A stretch of DNA of 64,000 nt from positions 179,403-243,402 of the forward strand of contig KB295796.1 in assembly GCA_000328365.1 (NCBI GenBank). The letters are read 5' to 3'. The stretch comes from Capitella teleta. Taxonomy: Eukaryota > Annelida > Polychaeta > Capitellidae. A program made the position numbers and the translations under genes. The notes beneath the pieces were generated by a model that saw only the letters and a program-made list of their open reading frames with translations, searched no databases and was not told where the DNA came from. Within the stretch, counting starts at the first letter, position 1, and each line of letters opens with the position of its first letter. Below, piece after piece: positions 50,484-63,707 of the stretch.

Positions 50484-53400
50484 TCAAGATGTTACGTTGT
50501 TGCGGGTAGGATGAGCGTGGGTGACGTTTCCAACTGGGGGCCAATTGGGTGAGTGAGCAAGCTCTCGGTCAATGACCTTGTACTTATTCTTGGGTTGTGA
50601 CTTCCGACGACAACGATTAATAAGATAGTGGAAAGCGTCACTAGGAATGATGAAGCTCTGTGGAAGGCAATTATAAATAACGAATATTCATGAGGGGGCA
50701 GTCTTACTTCTAAGCTGAGAGAGAGGAAAAAGTTTATGAAAATGATGCCCAGGATGGTGAAGCGGAATGTCATGTTAGGCAACCAAACAAGCTGCAAAAC
50801 AAATTGATAAATCATTAAGACCAAATTTAATGAGGTGTAACCGGTACCTGGAGTAAGTTGACGAGAAAATCAACAGGATAAATGATGAGGAAGGCAGTCA
50901 TGGAGCTCAACACAACAAGCGCAATGGTGAACAGAACTGGAAAGAGAGGACGTTTTTGTGAAGGTCGGACATGTGAATTTGAATTTTGAACTAATACGGA
51001 CCATTGGTGTACACAGGCAGACGGTATGGAGGTCCCGTAGAGAAAATGAACGCCATCATGATGTACTGGAATGCGGAGACGTAAAAGATGACGGTGGTGA
51101 CCATGGTCTGAACGTTGTTGTCGTGGTAAGATTGTCGGTCGATTTCCTCGTACCTGTGAGGAGCAGAGGTGTGTGGGGAGGGCGGATGCTACGCCTCAAC
51201 TCACCATGGCTGCGACGTGAGGTAGACGAAAGAGCTGATCTGGATAGTGCAGACAATGATGATGTGCGTGATGATAGAGATGAGGTTGCTAGGCCCAACT
51301 AGACTGCCAGCTGGTCGCCTAGCAACCAGATGAGGGTACGCAGCCGTATGGCCCACTGTGGTGTAATTAGAAGGTGAGTGAGCGGACGAGAGAGATTTGG
51401 GGGAGGAGCTTACTGAGAACAGCGATTGTGGTGGTGATGACTAAATCAATATAGAGGAACATCCAATCTCCAAGGTTGGTCTCCATCTGTTGAATCAGTC
51501 ATTTGTTTAATTGTTTATTCAATAATCAACCAGCTTACCGTGTACAGAATGAGAACAGAGATGAACTGAATCAAACTGTACAGCGCCATGTACTTGAACA
51601 CTCCGAATGAGGTTGTAAGAGCAGCTCTGCCCTCTCTGAATAAATAATTATGTACTTAACTTAACAAACCAGATCTGTGAGCATACCTGATCACCGCAAG
51701 AACACACTCGATGTTGGGAGTCTTTGAAGTAAAAGGAGATGCGACCGACGCCTCAGCCTCCGAGAGTGAAATTCCAGCGTGAGCAGTTTTCAAAGCGCCA
51801 CAGTCGTTGGCTCCATCACCGCACATTCCAACGCAGTAACTGGAAAATATTCCAATGAAATCAACAGCTTAAAAATAGGAGCTAAGAGAACTAACTCTAG
51901 TTCTTGCAAATGCTCCACTAACTGACTCTTTTGGTCAGGTCCCATGCGAGCAAAGATTGTGCCGCGAACGATAATCTGGAAACGAAAGATTTACAGGAGA
52001 GCGTAAGGGAAGGGAGACGCACCTTTGACATGAGTTCTGGGAAATGATGACGCAGTACAGAGAAGCATCGACCGCTGAGGGCAAAGTAGTATGGACTCTC
52101 CTCCTGCATGTGTACCACGGAATGTCCCTGGAAAACAGATTTATTTTTAATTGAGTCAAAATTGATTGCGATAAAAAAAATTTTTTTTAATGAAGCATAG
52201 CAAGTGTTAGTACCACAAAAAATAACTTCACTTTTGGGGAACTAATATCCCTGTTAAGTGAAGCAAATTTTCTGTTGATGTGAAGCTAAGTGCAAGAGGA
52301 GAATTGGATACAACAGCGAAAGAAAAACCACACAAACAGTGACTACTACACAGCCCACTAAACTCACGTCATCTTTGGGGGTCAAATCTTGACCGTCAGC
52401 ATCAGTCGAGAGGTCCTCCTATAAATCACCATAAATAAAATCCCCCAAAAATAAAATCGCATTCTACATGATTGGTAGACCAAAAAAAATACAATAACCA
52501 TCATAAACTCACATTATGGAAATCATTGAAGGTTTCTACATCGCTCTCTGTGCGATCAGTTTCTTCAGCCTCAGGATCTGCGTATTCCCAGTGAATCCTC
52601 GCAGGAGTTCCATTTTCTGGTGGGTGCGCATTCACCAGTATGACCCTTTCCTTGGGTCCAACCATCAAACACTGGCGTGCAACGCTGATAGCTGTCAGGA
52701 GGTTGTCGCCTGGAGAAGTCAATGAGTATAAACAGAATCTTGAGTGAGTGACAGCCCCACCTGTGACCATGACGGTTCGGATCCTAGCCTCGTGGAGTTG
52801 TCGTATAACAGGGCGTGTCTCTGGTTTGAGGCTGTTTTCCATGATGAGGAGGCCAACAAAACAGAGATCGTTCTCCACTCGGTCTCTGAATAACAAACAG
52901 ATATAATTTCAGGAATGATAATTCAATGACAGAGATATACCGTGCAATTCTCTGCGACTGATGCCAGGTCAGTTTAGGGTCAAGGTCACGATAAGCCACA
53001 CCTAGCACCCGGAAACCTTTCATTGTGTATTTGTGAAGCTGTTCCGCAAAATCTTCCGGCACTGAAAGTGGAGATTTTTAAGTCAAATAATCTCAACAGA
53101 CAATCAAAGGCTACGTACGAGTATCTCTGCGACACAGAGAGGCGACCTTTTCAGGTGAACCTTTGCAATAGATTGACATGTAGTCAGCGCCCAAAGGCCG
53201 CACTATGACGCTCATTCGCTGGAGGGCAGAGGAAAACGTGAACTGCCGAACGATGCCGATATCAACTGCGGCACCCTTTGGTTATAGTAGAGAAGTCAGA
53301 TTGCAAACAGAATTATACAACGCCCACCTTATCTGGATCAGAGAGATAATAAGACTCCTTAGCAATCGGTTTAACAATCGTCGGTAGGAGGGAGTCAAAC

Positions 53401-56400
53401 TTGGTTGTGTCACTGCCCGGCTCCTTCAATACCTGAACAGATTCCCAATTTAGCTTACCATCTAATAAATAAAGCAGGATTTTACCCAGCTGATGGAATT
53501 GAACATGATTAAATCCAGAGGGTCTCCAGAGATTTCTCCATCAATCAATGTGAGGGAGTGACACACTGCCATGCCGATCTGCAGGTGATCCGTTTGTGGA
53601 ATGTTTTTTGGATCAGTTTCCGGAGCATTGAACCTAAAGAGAGAGATAGAGAGTGAAGAGCATGAAGCCACTCTACTCTTAAGATACGTACTCGCTGTTC
53701 TTCACCGGTACGATGCCCCACAGGTCTAATCCTTCCTCTGTTAAGGTTCCAGTCTGAAGTATAAGCGTTTCAGGACGCACTTATTGATACAAAGGGTATA
53801 CCTTGTCAAAACAGATGCACTTGAGTTTGCCACAGATGTTGATTCTGGGGGGACTGATGCAGAAGATGCCTTGCTTCTTCAGTCGCGACTGAGCGTACAC
53901 CGTGCCAACCGTCATGGCTGCTGGCAGGGCAGGAGGCACCACAATCGTGATGATATCCAGCGCACGCAGGACAACTTCTCTCACCGGCGTCTTTGGATGC
54001 AAAAATTTCAATTCCGCGAGTGCAAAGAGTTTTGAAGACTCACCCCATAGCGAACAAGAGTGACAATGCTGTATGTCATTCCAATAGTGGCAATACAAGT
54101 CAAAAATAGGATGAATTTCATTGCATCTTGATAGAACTTGAATCCAATGGCTTTCGGGTACAGGATGGCCCTGACCAGCTCTCCCTTCGCGGTGGAGAAG
54201 CCGGTTCGTACAACGACTGCTTTAACATCGTCGCCACCGTAAAACCTCGTCTGAATGACCTGAGTGCCAGAGAAGAGCGTGTGCCGTTTCAGCGCATCAG
54301 GCGTGTACATCTCCTCAGCTTCGCTCGGGGCCAGAGGGGTTTTCGTGACAGGCACGCTCTCGCCAGTGAGCATGCTCTCGTTGACGATGGCATTACCGGT
54401 GATCAGAGCAGCGTCACACATCATCATGCAGCCGCGAGGGGGAACGATGAAAACGTCCCCTGGCACCAACTGACTGGTGGTCACTTCATCCCGCTCTGTG
54501 GCACAAAGAGGTCAGAGGTCAGAATTAGGACGACTCATCTAAAGCAAACCTCCTGTGGGTCGGACGACTGTCAAGGTCGACTCAACCGCATCCACCATAT
54601 CACGCAGTGTTACACGTTGCTATGGAGATGAAAAAGGAGAAGCATTAAAATAAAAAATCTTAGGCCATCTCTAAAGTTGAAAACAAACCTTTCGGATTTC
54701 GTATAACTCAATCCCCATGGAAACGGTTGAGATGAAAACAATGCAGCTGGCGTAGATGTAGTAGTTATCCAACGCCCATAAAGTAACGCTACAGATTTGG
54801 AAAATGTAGAATGGATTCAGAACCTACAGAAATCAATTATTCAGTATTCATTTCATGTATTAGTCAACATTCAATTACCTCCTCAATAAACAGCTTGAAA
54901 TATGACTTTACTTCAATGTGAATGGAGTTCTCACCAAACAGAAGAATCCTGAGAATGAAGAATTCACAAAACTGATTCAGAATTTGACGATTTAATTACA
55001 AACGTACTTGAAGACCTGTTCCTCTTGAGACAAACCGACAGCATTGTCATGAATCTCTTGCACGGAAAACCCGACATCCAAACCCCTAATTAGGATAAGA
55101 TAATTAAGGAGAAGACATAACTTGATTCATGACTAATTATATACATACGTTAGTCTCTTGTATATGGCTTCTTCTTTCTCCCAGATATAACGCACATGTC
55201 GATGGTCAAAAAATTTCAGGAAGAGTTTCTGTGAGGGGAATTTTTTTTTTTTTTTTTTTGCATCTTCTCTTCTCATTTAATTTTGAACATGACTTACTGG
55301 TCGCACTGTGAGCACAGTTCGGTCGTCCATATCGGATCCTTGGTTATTTTCCATAAAAGCATAATTGTTAAGTGCAACTTCGCTGAAAATTAATATATTA
55401 ACAAATGAATTTGTAAGTCAAGAATCAGGAATGCAAAACTAAAAGCAACAATTTATTTTAAGTGTAATGTAATTATTCAAAAAAAAATTGATAGATTACT
55501 GGTATGAAATAGAAAAAATGGAAACTGTACATATATACATACATAGGACATAAAGACAAGGTGCAAAAGCATTGTTAAGTGGGTTAAATCATAGAAAAAT
55601 TGGAATGCAGTGAGGCGAGTTAGCGGTAAAATAATTCCTTTTTTGAAATCAAGAATAATGAGAAAGACTGCCGTGGGGGCAGAGTACAAGCAACCCATAC
55701 CTGGCGTACGTGTCAGGGGTGATTTCCGAATCATTTGCTACGCTACATCCACTGTACTCCCTGAAGCTATGAAGGACGAGGAGGAGAATGAGGTTAAACA
55801 GGGAAAATCCGCTGTTCTTGGGCGGAAAACTAAAGTCTTAAAAAGTCAGAGCTTAATTATTTTGTACATGACTACAACACATGTGTATATGCAAAAAAGG
55901 TCTGATTATCATCATTAGATATACTTGGCAATCATAAGTTGCTGAGTATATATAAATTATATTATTCAATTCAGGGTGACGCACATGATTGGAATATTAT
56001 TTGTTTTATCCCACTAGTACGCTGACTGTTTTATGTTCGATACGAAGCCCTATTAGATGCACCTGCTGTTTCGGATTCCATTACACAATCAACAAAGCAG
56101 TGAATGGAAAATTCAGCATAAATTTTAATAATTTAAATGAATCATGCTTCTTCTTTTTTTGACAAATTAGGATTTCCCAAGGAGATTCTTGATTTTATAT
56201 TCATTAAAATGTAAATTTTGAACTAAAATTACCCCCAAGTGATCTTAAAAGAGTGTGTGAGATTTGTTTTCATTTTGTTATAATTATACCGCAGTGAAAA
56301 TCGTGCATTAATTCCGGATAACCAAACTAAGATAACTTAAAATCCCAAAATGCATTATGTAATTACCAATCAAGATTTTGAAACCTGATGAAAATATAGA

Positions 56401-58401
56401 GAGGGAAAAATACAACAGTATGAACAGCCGTAGTTATGGCAGCTGGAGGAAACCTTCAGGTATGACAGCAGCTCATCAGAAGAAAGCGCTCAACAATTTC
56501 ATCATGTTTGTTATGTCACGTATGTGAGATATGAAAAATTTAAGTTCGTGATTTAATTAATTCGTGAGACTCTCATGAGCAGCTGTTTAAGGCCAAGAAG
56601 CAGAAAATGCACAGAATTGATGTTACAAATGATTTGAGCAAAAAGCGAAAGTCGACAGCTGAAAAGAATACTCACGGCCCATTGTTCAGCTGATGCGTTG
56701 TGATAAATTCCACTCGTTGATTCTTCGTCAGATCCTGAAAAAAAAAAAAAAAAAAACTAAAAAATTGAACCAATTACTCACAGAATCGTTCTTCAATCTT
56801 TAATGATCAGTTGCCCAGCTACGTACAGCGTGATTCTTAAGATTCATTCACAAGTACCGGTAATGGGAATTTATCAAACCTAATGCTTTTAACTTTGAGC
56901 TTCATAATTCATATCATGATTGTCTTTTCCCATACTTGTTTATATTGCTGAGTGAATTATTTTTTTCCCAGCTCAATCCAAAACGCAAGCTACAGAGATA
57001 CGTCAGATTGCAGCATATTATTTGGATCATTTGACCAGAATCGTGGTTGCAACTGTCCACTGTATTCTACGATTTTGTGAATTAACCATTTGTACCAAAA
57101 TAGAGATAACAGATGATCCAAGATTAACTGATACCGGTATTTGCTCAGCCCAATTTGCTTCATGTTATTAAAAAAACCGTCAACCAAATCTGCCACAAAG
57201 TGAAAAATTTATGCCCTTGGAAGCAAAGCTGTCTCACATTGACCTGATTATAATTTTGGGTTCCAACAACTTATTAAAACATAGATTTTTGCTCTAGCAT
57301 AATTTCATAAAGGGTTCTCCCACTCGTGTTTAATCTGATTATTCCTGTGATTCATATTTGCAACAACTATGATTATCATACGATTAATAATGCTAATTTA
57401 TGCATTAATTATTGAACGATGGCAGAAAAATGGGGTCAAACAATGTGGTAAACATGGCTAAGCCTAAGGTCACAAGAATCAACGTCTAATTTATGCAACA
57501 GTGTCAGCTGCTGTATCAGAGCTCTGATAATGATTTGTAATAATTTTTTCCTTCGAAAAGATCTCACACAAAAACTGACCACAAGTAGAACAGCAGATGC
57601 GCAAATGAGAGATGATTTCTTGTGCGTCAGTTTGAGTCTCCAATCTGGTCTCCAATGTGTGACAAGGAATAAAACTCCCCCGGTCAGAATCACCAGAAGC
57701 ACAAAGAGAATCGTGAGTGGAATACTGCGCACGTATCCCATGCATTCCTGTTAAGAGATACATGAGAACATCTTTATGAGAATACTACAAGAATATAGTC
57801 AAAGCACTTTTAATTTTCATTCAGTAGACATAAATTTATTCGGTTTTGTCGATATCATTTTTGTCCTACCATTTCATCCTCTTCTCCCTTGTTGAGCACA
57901 ATTTTGGAGAGACGGAGGCCCCGCCCCGTCAACTCTTCTGCCATGGTAACCGATGTCAGCTGACTTTCATCGTCTGAAAATGAATTCATTGTGAAAATTA
58001 TTCAGGAAAAACAGAAATCAATTCTGAAGAGGATTTTAGGTTTCATTGTCAAATGAAGATCATTAAAAAATTACTATGATCAATATGGAAAAACAAAATA
58101 TGGAAAGCCAAAATAATGTGATGATTCCATACGATTCAAGTCCTTAACTAAGATGATATTGTATCATTGCATAACTCAGATTACAACGATCAGAACTTCT
58201 GATCCATAAGTGCATCCTGATACTACTTAATTACGACTTGGTCAGGTTCAAAGGTCAGAGGGTGACAGCGGATTAAGATCGCGGAGTACTTGAACTGTCA
58301 GTGGTGGGCCGTCTTCTACATCTCTATTTGACGCATACTTCACCCGCAATAAGTATTATAAGATGCAAATAAAACTCACCAAGCCAAGAATAATTTATCA
58401 T
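50484..58401 (-). CDS. ATP13A3: P5B-type transport ATPase, ATP13A3-like polyamine transporter
   Basis: Ten-helix P-type ATPase of the endolysosomal system; vertebrate ATP13A2 and ATP13A3 move polyamines. Thirty exons: 58401-58380, 57973-57870, 57747-57580, 56734-56676, 55382-55298, 55228-55149, 55085-55008, 54948-54879, 54823-54689, 54619-54550, 54495-54044, 53990-53802, 53753-53692, 53633-53486, 53432-53328, 53275-53119, 53061-52941, 52885-52761, 52709-52513, 52418-52368, 52127-52023, 51975-51896, 51839-51687, 51635-51539, 51486-51414, 51355-51205, 51153-51002, 50936-50848, 50791-50708, 50657-50484. Sum 3636 nt, 1211 aa (ATP13A3 is about 1226). Key motifs: [11 protein letters not shown], the P5B M4 signature [11 protein letters not shown], phospho-acceptor [12 protein letters not shown] (Asp503, split across exons), KGSPE, MVTGDNLLTA and [13 protein letters not shown]. 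The N-terminal hydrophobic hairpin typical of P5B is in 57747-57580. The 51-nt acidic exon 52418-52368 is phase-neutral and could be optional. The start exon (MINYSWL) is short and less certain than the rest. Confidence 0.95.
55383..56675 (-). other. large intron of the P5B ATPase gene
   Basis: A 1.3-kb intron, long for this gene. No exon or recognisable element is seen. Open frames on either strand here lack homology. Confidence 0.5.
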
Positions 58402-58659
58402 TATTTATGTAAGGCACAGCCGTAGATATTTGGCGTTCTTTTATCATTCTTATTCGAAGAAAAAAAAAAACACAAATTAAAATTAAAAGTCACTCGATAA
58501 TTTCAAGCAGCACTGGCGCATTTGCTGGTGTTTTTTTGTCAGATGTTAAATCGATTGCATTTCGAGTGAAATGCCGATGATACAATCTAACCATGTATAT
58601 TATTGCTCATAGATTCGATTTAAGAGGTGAAAAAAATATAAATATTAAAAATCTTCTCG

Positions 58660-59045
58660 AATAATGTTGAAAATTAATGTCCTTACTTTTAAAGCCCTGC
58701 GTGGCTTAGCACCACCATATATCTGCTCCTTCATCAATGTTTATACACCTGCTCGTCCCCTTCGATCATTAAATTACACATTGCTGTCTGTACCTAAATT
58801 TCATCTTCAATCATATGGCTACCGAACATTCGCCCACCAAGCACCCATCCTTTGGAACCGATTACCTTCCAACCTACAGAACCAGCAATCGCTTGATGCT
58901 TATAAAGCCCAACTTACTATTTTAACATTGCTTTTTCCAGTATTTTATGATTTTCCTTTTACCTCTGTTTGTACAGCGCATTTGAATGTTCTTTTTATAT
59001 TGCTGAAAATGCGTTTTTAAATGTAATAAATGAAATTAAATGAAA
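58660..59045 (+). mobile_element. 5'-truncated CR1/L2-type LINE, reverse transcriptase C-terminus
   Basis: An open frame of about 118 codons carries the standard C-terminal motifs of CR1-clade ORF2: KALRGLAPPYI, YTPARPLRSLN, GYRTFAHQAPILWNRLP and a final SLDAYKAQL stretch. A short AATGAAATTAAATGAAA tail follows at about 59025-59045, as expected of this group's repeat-like 3' tails. The open frame and recognisable motifs suggest it is younger than the fragment at 11.5 kb. It lies just upstream of the P5B ATPase, in the opposite orientation. Confidence 0.85.
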
Positions 59046-60737
59046 AGTAAACAAGTATTTCAGAATTAAGATGGGATAAAAATGATAGGGTATAAAAATT
59101 AATAAACATTTGTAAACAACTGGTAATCGCACACACACACAAAATGATACATAAAATGTATTATTAAACAGTTTCGTGGTTTGAAATTCATCACACAAAT
59201 GCGCATGGAAATAAATAATAAGTCTCTAAAAATCTTCTTGATCTCAATTAAGCTCTGAGTGCGGCAGGCAATTTGTCCAACTCCTCGACTGAGAGACGCC
59301 GTATTGAGTTGTGCTTCTGGACACATCCACGACCCAGTCTACATCTGAGCGAAGCTGGTGTACCAGTATCCCTGGGCCTGGTCGTGAATCGCCTCGAGCG
59401 TTACAACGCATAACTTGTATTAGGCCAAAGAAATGCCGCGTGCCACGATGCGCGTGGACATAGATGTCTCAGCATGTGCTCCGTATTTCAGCCATCCGAA
59501 GCCAGTGCTTGGCGAATCGGAATCACGTGTTCCTCCCATCAGGGGACGATTATTATCAAATTCTGCGATACATGTATTTGAAGTGAAAGATGCGCGCGGT
59601 TTCCTCTTTTGTTATTATTGGGATATACCGGGTAGTGTTGCTATGATGGTGGTGATAGAAAGAAGGAGCAAACGAGCAAAATGGTTCGTACATGTAATAC
59701 CGATAAGTAGATCGTTCTTTGGAAGCGGTTCGGAAAAACAACAAAATCACCTTGGATACATTTCCACATGTCGGACGCTGGTTGTCAAGTTTACAGATCG
59801 ATTAGATTAGCCACCGTAGATCGGAGATAAAATCACAAAGAACTACTAAAAATAGTATAGACGTACTACAGTATAAGTAGATCGGATCGATATATTTATC
59901 ATCTTACCCTTTTTTTTTTTAAGTTTGCCAGTTTTCAAAATATGAAACGATCAGAAGTATTCACAGAACTCAGACTTGTTTGTCGGTTAGGAATGAATAA
60001 GCTAACTGCGATCGTCTGCTTCTACGGCTTCAACGTTATTATTATGTAACCATAGTAGATCTGTCACTGTGTTTAAAGAGTAGCCCCTCGATATAACCCT
60101 AACTGAAGGCGAGAATGTTTTTGCAACATTTTACACCCATACAATTTTTCTAAAACGACTCGATGGATTAGGGCGTTATCGACTTATCAGTGATCACCGC
60201 GCGTTTTTATGGTAAAAGAAACACAACATATACACTCTCGACAGTATAACCAAAGACTGTTTACTATTCCATTTTGATAACGCAAAATCCCAAGATCGAT
60301 AACGACAAGTCAAGATTACGAGAATCTGAATAAATTGACACTTATTAAGAATTTATGACATGCTTCAACATTGTGTGGAATTTCTTAAGGCGGCGGATTA
60401 TCAAAGCTCGGATTAATGAGGGAGAACTGTTGACGAAGTGAATAAGATCAATCTTCTTCATCGCCACTCTAAGGATTTTATAATTTATGACATTGAATAA
60501 TTGACCATGCTGGTGTGCCATCTCCCTTCATCGGTTACACCTACTAGTAAGCTCACCACCTCATACAAGTGTCAGAACCATACATGTTTTATTATGAGCA
60601 TAAAATAAAAGAATAATTACAAATCTGACCAGTCTAATTGAATTCGCAGTCAATAACATTAGCATCATGGATCAATGGAGCGATCGTTACAACTCACAAG
60701 AGCGGCCAATTGTGAATCAACATCAGTTCTAAATAGA
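59046..60737. other. non-coding or unassigned stretch
   Basis: No gene is recognised. On the minus strand 59400-59248 is an open frame of 50 codons ending RRLSVEELDKLPAALRA and stop, with a CpG-rich neighbourhood. It could be a terminal exon or chance. The plus-strand frame 59433-59810 (125 codons) shows no domain. The rest is AT-rich. Confidence 0.4.
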
Positions 60738-61043
60738 AGACAGGGAAGCTAAGGAGAGGGAAGCTAAAAGAGGGAAGCTAAAAGAGGAAAGCTAAAAGAG
60801 GGAAGCTAAAAGAGGAAAGCTAAGGAGAGGGAAGCTAAAAGAGGGAAGCTAAGGAGAGGGAAGCTAAAAGAGGAAAGCTAAGGAGAGGAAAGCTAAGGAG
60901 AGGGAAGCTAAAAGAGGGAAGCTAAGGAGAGGGAAGCTAAAAGAGGAAAGCTAAAGAGAGGAAAGCTAAGGAGAGGGAAGCTAAAAGAGGGAAGCTAAAA
61001 GAGGACAGCTAAGAGAGGACAGCTAAGAGAGGCCAGCTAAGAG
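60738..61043 (+). repeat. minisatellite of AGCTAA-containing units
   Basis: About 300 bp of tandem purine-rich units built on AGAGGGAAGCTAAA, AGAGGAAAGCTAAA and GGAGAGGGAAGCTAA (about 14-15 bp), roughly 20 copies, with higher-order alternation of AAAAGA and AAGGAGA spacers. The right end drifts to GGACAGCTAAGA and GGCCAGCTAAGA. The strand is almost free of pyrimidines apart from the GCT core. Unit lengths vary, so it is not a coding repeat. Confidence 0.95.
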
Positions 61044-63545
61044 CACACGGAGCCCCAGTTCAAGAGGTCAAAGGAGATTTGATGATCCCCGAATCAAAAG
61101 CCTCAATTTCACCAATCAGTGATAGCCAGATCGCCCCATAATTATGTCATAGTGGGCCTATACTCCAGGCTCTTCAAATTTACCTTTTGGGTTTAGGCAT
61201 AATATTTTATTTATTTAATGAATCATTAAATTGGCACAAACATGTCCCTCAGTATGCATGTGGCTTGTGTGTGACCTGTGCTGTGTTAGATGAATTCACG
61301 TTTTCAACCATCAGCTTCACAGTTATGTATTAGGAAACAGCGACGATATAAAATAAATGCATGTAATATATGAAATGCAACTGACGCAAGTGAGCCACAT
61401 ACAATGATACCAGTCTAAACACAGCACAGTAATCCAACGGCACACATTATTGTTCATTGTAACAATTGTTGCACATTAGTGTTCATTGTAACACGTGGCA
61501 CTCGAGTGGAACGAGGCGGAAGGAAAACACGGAACCTCCGCGGATGAAGAAATCTGTGAAATATTCCAAATCAACAAACCTCATAAAAATCGAGAAATCC
61601 TAGAGACGCAGCCAGCACAGCATGCACCGATGCACAACAGCGGAATACGCAAGGGGGCAGACAGCGCCAGCTGTGCACCTCATTAGTATGCAAATATCTG
61701 ATTTAAGTCTTTTAACGGAATTGATTAACACGGAGCAGCAAAATCTCTGATCCGAAATGATGTGGAGGAGGAAGGGAAGGCGGTTTAATTTGAAGTCCCC
61801 ACGGATTTATCAGATATTATAAACATAGCATCATGTGATGGTATTGTTATCACACGTGATAAAAGAGCGGACTTTGGCAGCGTTGTTCAGTCCTTAATTA
61901 CTCCCTTGTATCAGTTATGATTACAATGCACTCGACAATACAGAGCTCACCACTACAACCAAATAAGTATCAGTGCAGAAAGGGCGTGAGGCAAATCTTG
62001 AATAGTAACCAAATGGCAGTACAAGGGGACTGGCAGGAGTACTGCACGGGGTGTGTCAATAGGTCGAATGCTCACAAGTCCCAAAGGTATATGCATACAA
62101 AATAAAAGTATGTAAACCTCTAACCCTAATCCGAACCTAAGTCCCTAACCCTAACGGCAACCTTTGTGAATTCGGTCTTGTGAACAATCGGACTTGTGAG
62201 CCGATTCCACCCTACACATGTCTACCTACATCTCAAACCATACGCCTATAATGCAGCTAGAGTACGTTAAGTCCCTTTAACCATAACCCTATGTATTCGA
62301 CTTGTGAGCATTCGGCTTAAAGAGCCGTTGCCGTACTGCACTACTTCATACATGTAATTCCACAAGATGCAACCATTGCAAGGATGAAATGGTTGAGCAC
62401 CTCTTGCTCAGATTACGGCGAATTTAGTACTGTGATATAAAATGAACATGTGTAAACAGAGTACAGACATGGCATGAAATCACAATTTACAGCTTGAAGA
62501 AATAGCACCTTGTGAACCAGGAAAACGGTCGCCATTGTCGCCAACTCCAGGTCGAGATCCCAGGAAAACGCGAAGAACATACCACGGCATCTCGTTACTA
62601 TGAAGATTACACCGTTATTATTGCGTTGCTTTCTGGGCTCCGTCCCAAAACCACAATCAGTTCTGTGTTCACCAGTGCATGAGGTGGGGAAAGAAAAAAA
62701 AAAACTACCTGGTATACGGTAATAAAAAAAATTATAAATTGTAATAAACAAAAACACTTAACATTATGAGATTTGCTTCTACAAGAAACCATGATTACAT
62801 GAAAGGGATTAAAAGCTAATGAAAGCAGCTGAGTTAAATCACTGAGGGAAATTAACATGTGGTCACTTTCAATTATTATAATACCATGTGTACACGCATG
62901 ATAAACGTGACATATTGATGTGAATGTATAATGAAAGCTGTCAATCCTAAGTATTAAATTCAACAATGAATCAAGAGCACTGTTGCAAGTGGGGCGGCAA
63001 CATACTGTATACTGGGCGTATACTGGGGTACGCGTGTAAACACAACATACATATCATAACATATGTAGTTACGGTGTGTAATCAGAGATGGAGATCAAAC
63101 TGAATACTGATTAAGGAGTGAGTATAACCCGGCACAATACACCCGTATTGAAATCATTCCGTCTAAATGGAGTAAATGCATTCAATTGACATCAATTGTG
63201 TGGATAAATTATTCTGAATACAATATCTGGGTATAAAAAGCCTGTGTGTGTGCGCGCGTGTCAAATGCATAAAAAAAAAAAACACAACTGAATGGCAAGT
63301 GTTGAAGAAAAAAATTCTGACAAACTTATGACTGAACAACCTAAAACAAGAGAGGCGTTGATACTTGCTGATACCGAGTTCAGTGAACCTACTTCTTATT
63401 TGAATCAACCCGCAAATGTTCCGCTGACATGTCACTCATAATTAGAGACTCTTTAGCTTCTATGTTTGAGTGCTTTTGAATGGAATAAGTATGATGGTGA
63501 TGGGGGTGCGATGATGATTAATGAAATGCGACGGCGGCAACTCAC
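61044..63545. other. non-coding stretch
   Basis: No supported gene. It includes short CCCTAA-like motifs near 62117-62152, a GT/GC dinucleotide run at about 63243-63260 and poly(A) runs near 62694 and 63270. If the exon at 63707-63546 is real, its downstream exons should lie here, but I could not identify them by homology. Confidence 0.4.
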
Positions 63546-63707
63546 AAGTCTAAAGCTAGGAGAGAAGGACTGAGGAGTTTGAATAAAGACCAACGTGTAC
63601 AACTGTTCTTGCGTTGTGTGATTGTAGCTGATCTGGATGCTTGTGGTTTTGGGTGTGCAGTGAGACCTGAGCGTGGCATGGAAGAACTTATCAGAGGATG
63701 GGTCCAT
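63546..63707 (-). CDS. possible first coding exon of an unrecognised gene
   Basis: From ATG 63707 the frame reads MDPSSDKFFHATLRSH and continues for 54 codons to a consensus GTGAGT donor at 63545, ending in phase 0. The frame stays open upstream to an earlier ATG at 63881. The composition (HTTQEQLYTLVFIQTPQ) looks protein-like, but I recognise no family, and downstream exons were not found. It may equally be chance in a GC-richer patch. A tentative alternative link is to the orphan frame ending at 59248. Confidence 0.25.

Noticed and set aside
59433-59810. 125-codon open frame on the plus strand
   Set aside because: No domain, low-complexity basic composition and no neighbouring exon. It is kept only as an unassigned frame.
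62105-62160. Interstitial telomere repeat
   Set aside because: Only two or three imperfect CCCTAA units are present, within chance for this base composition.
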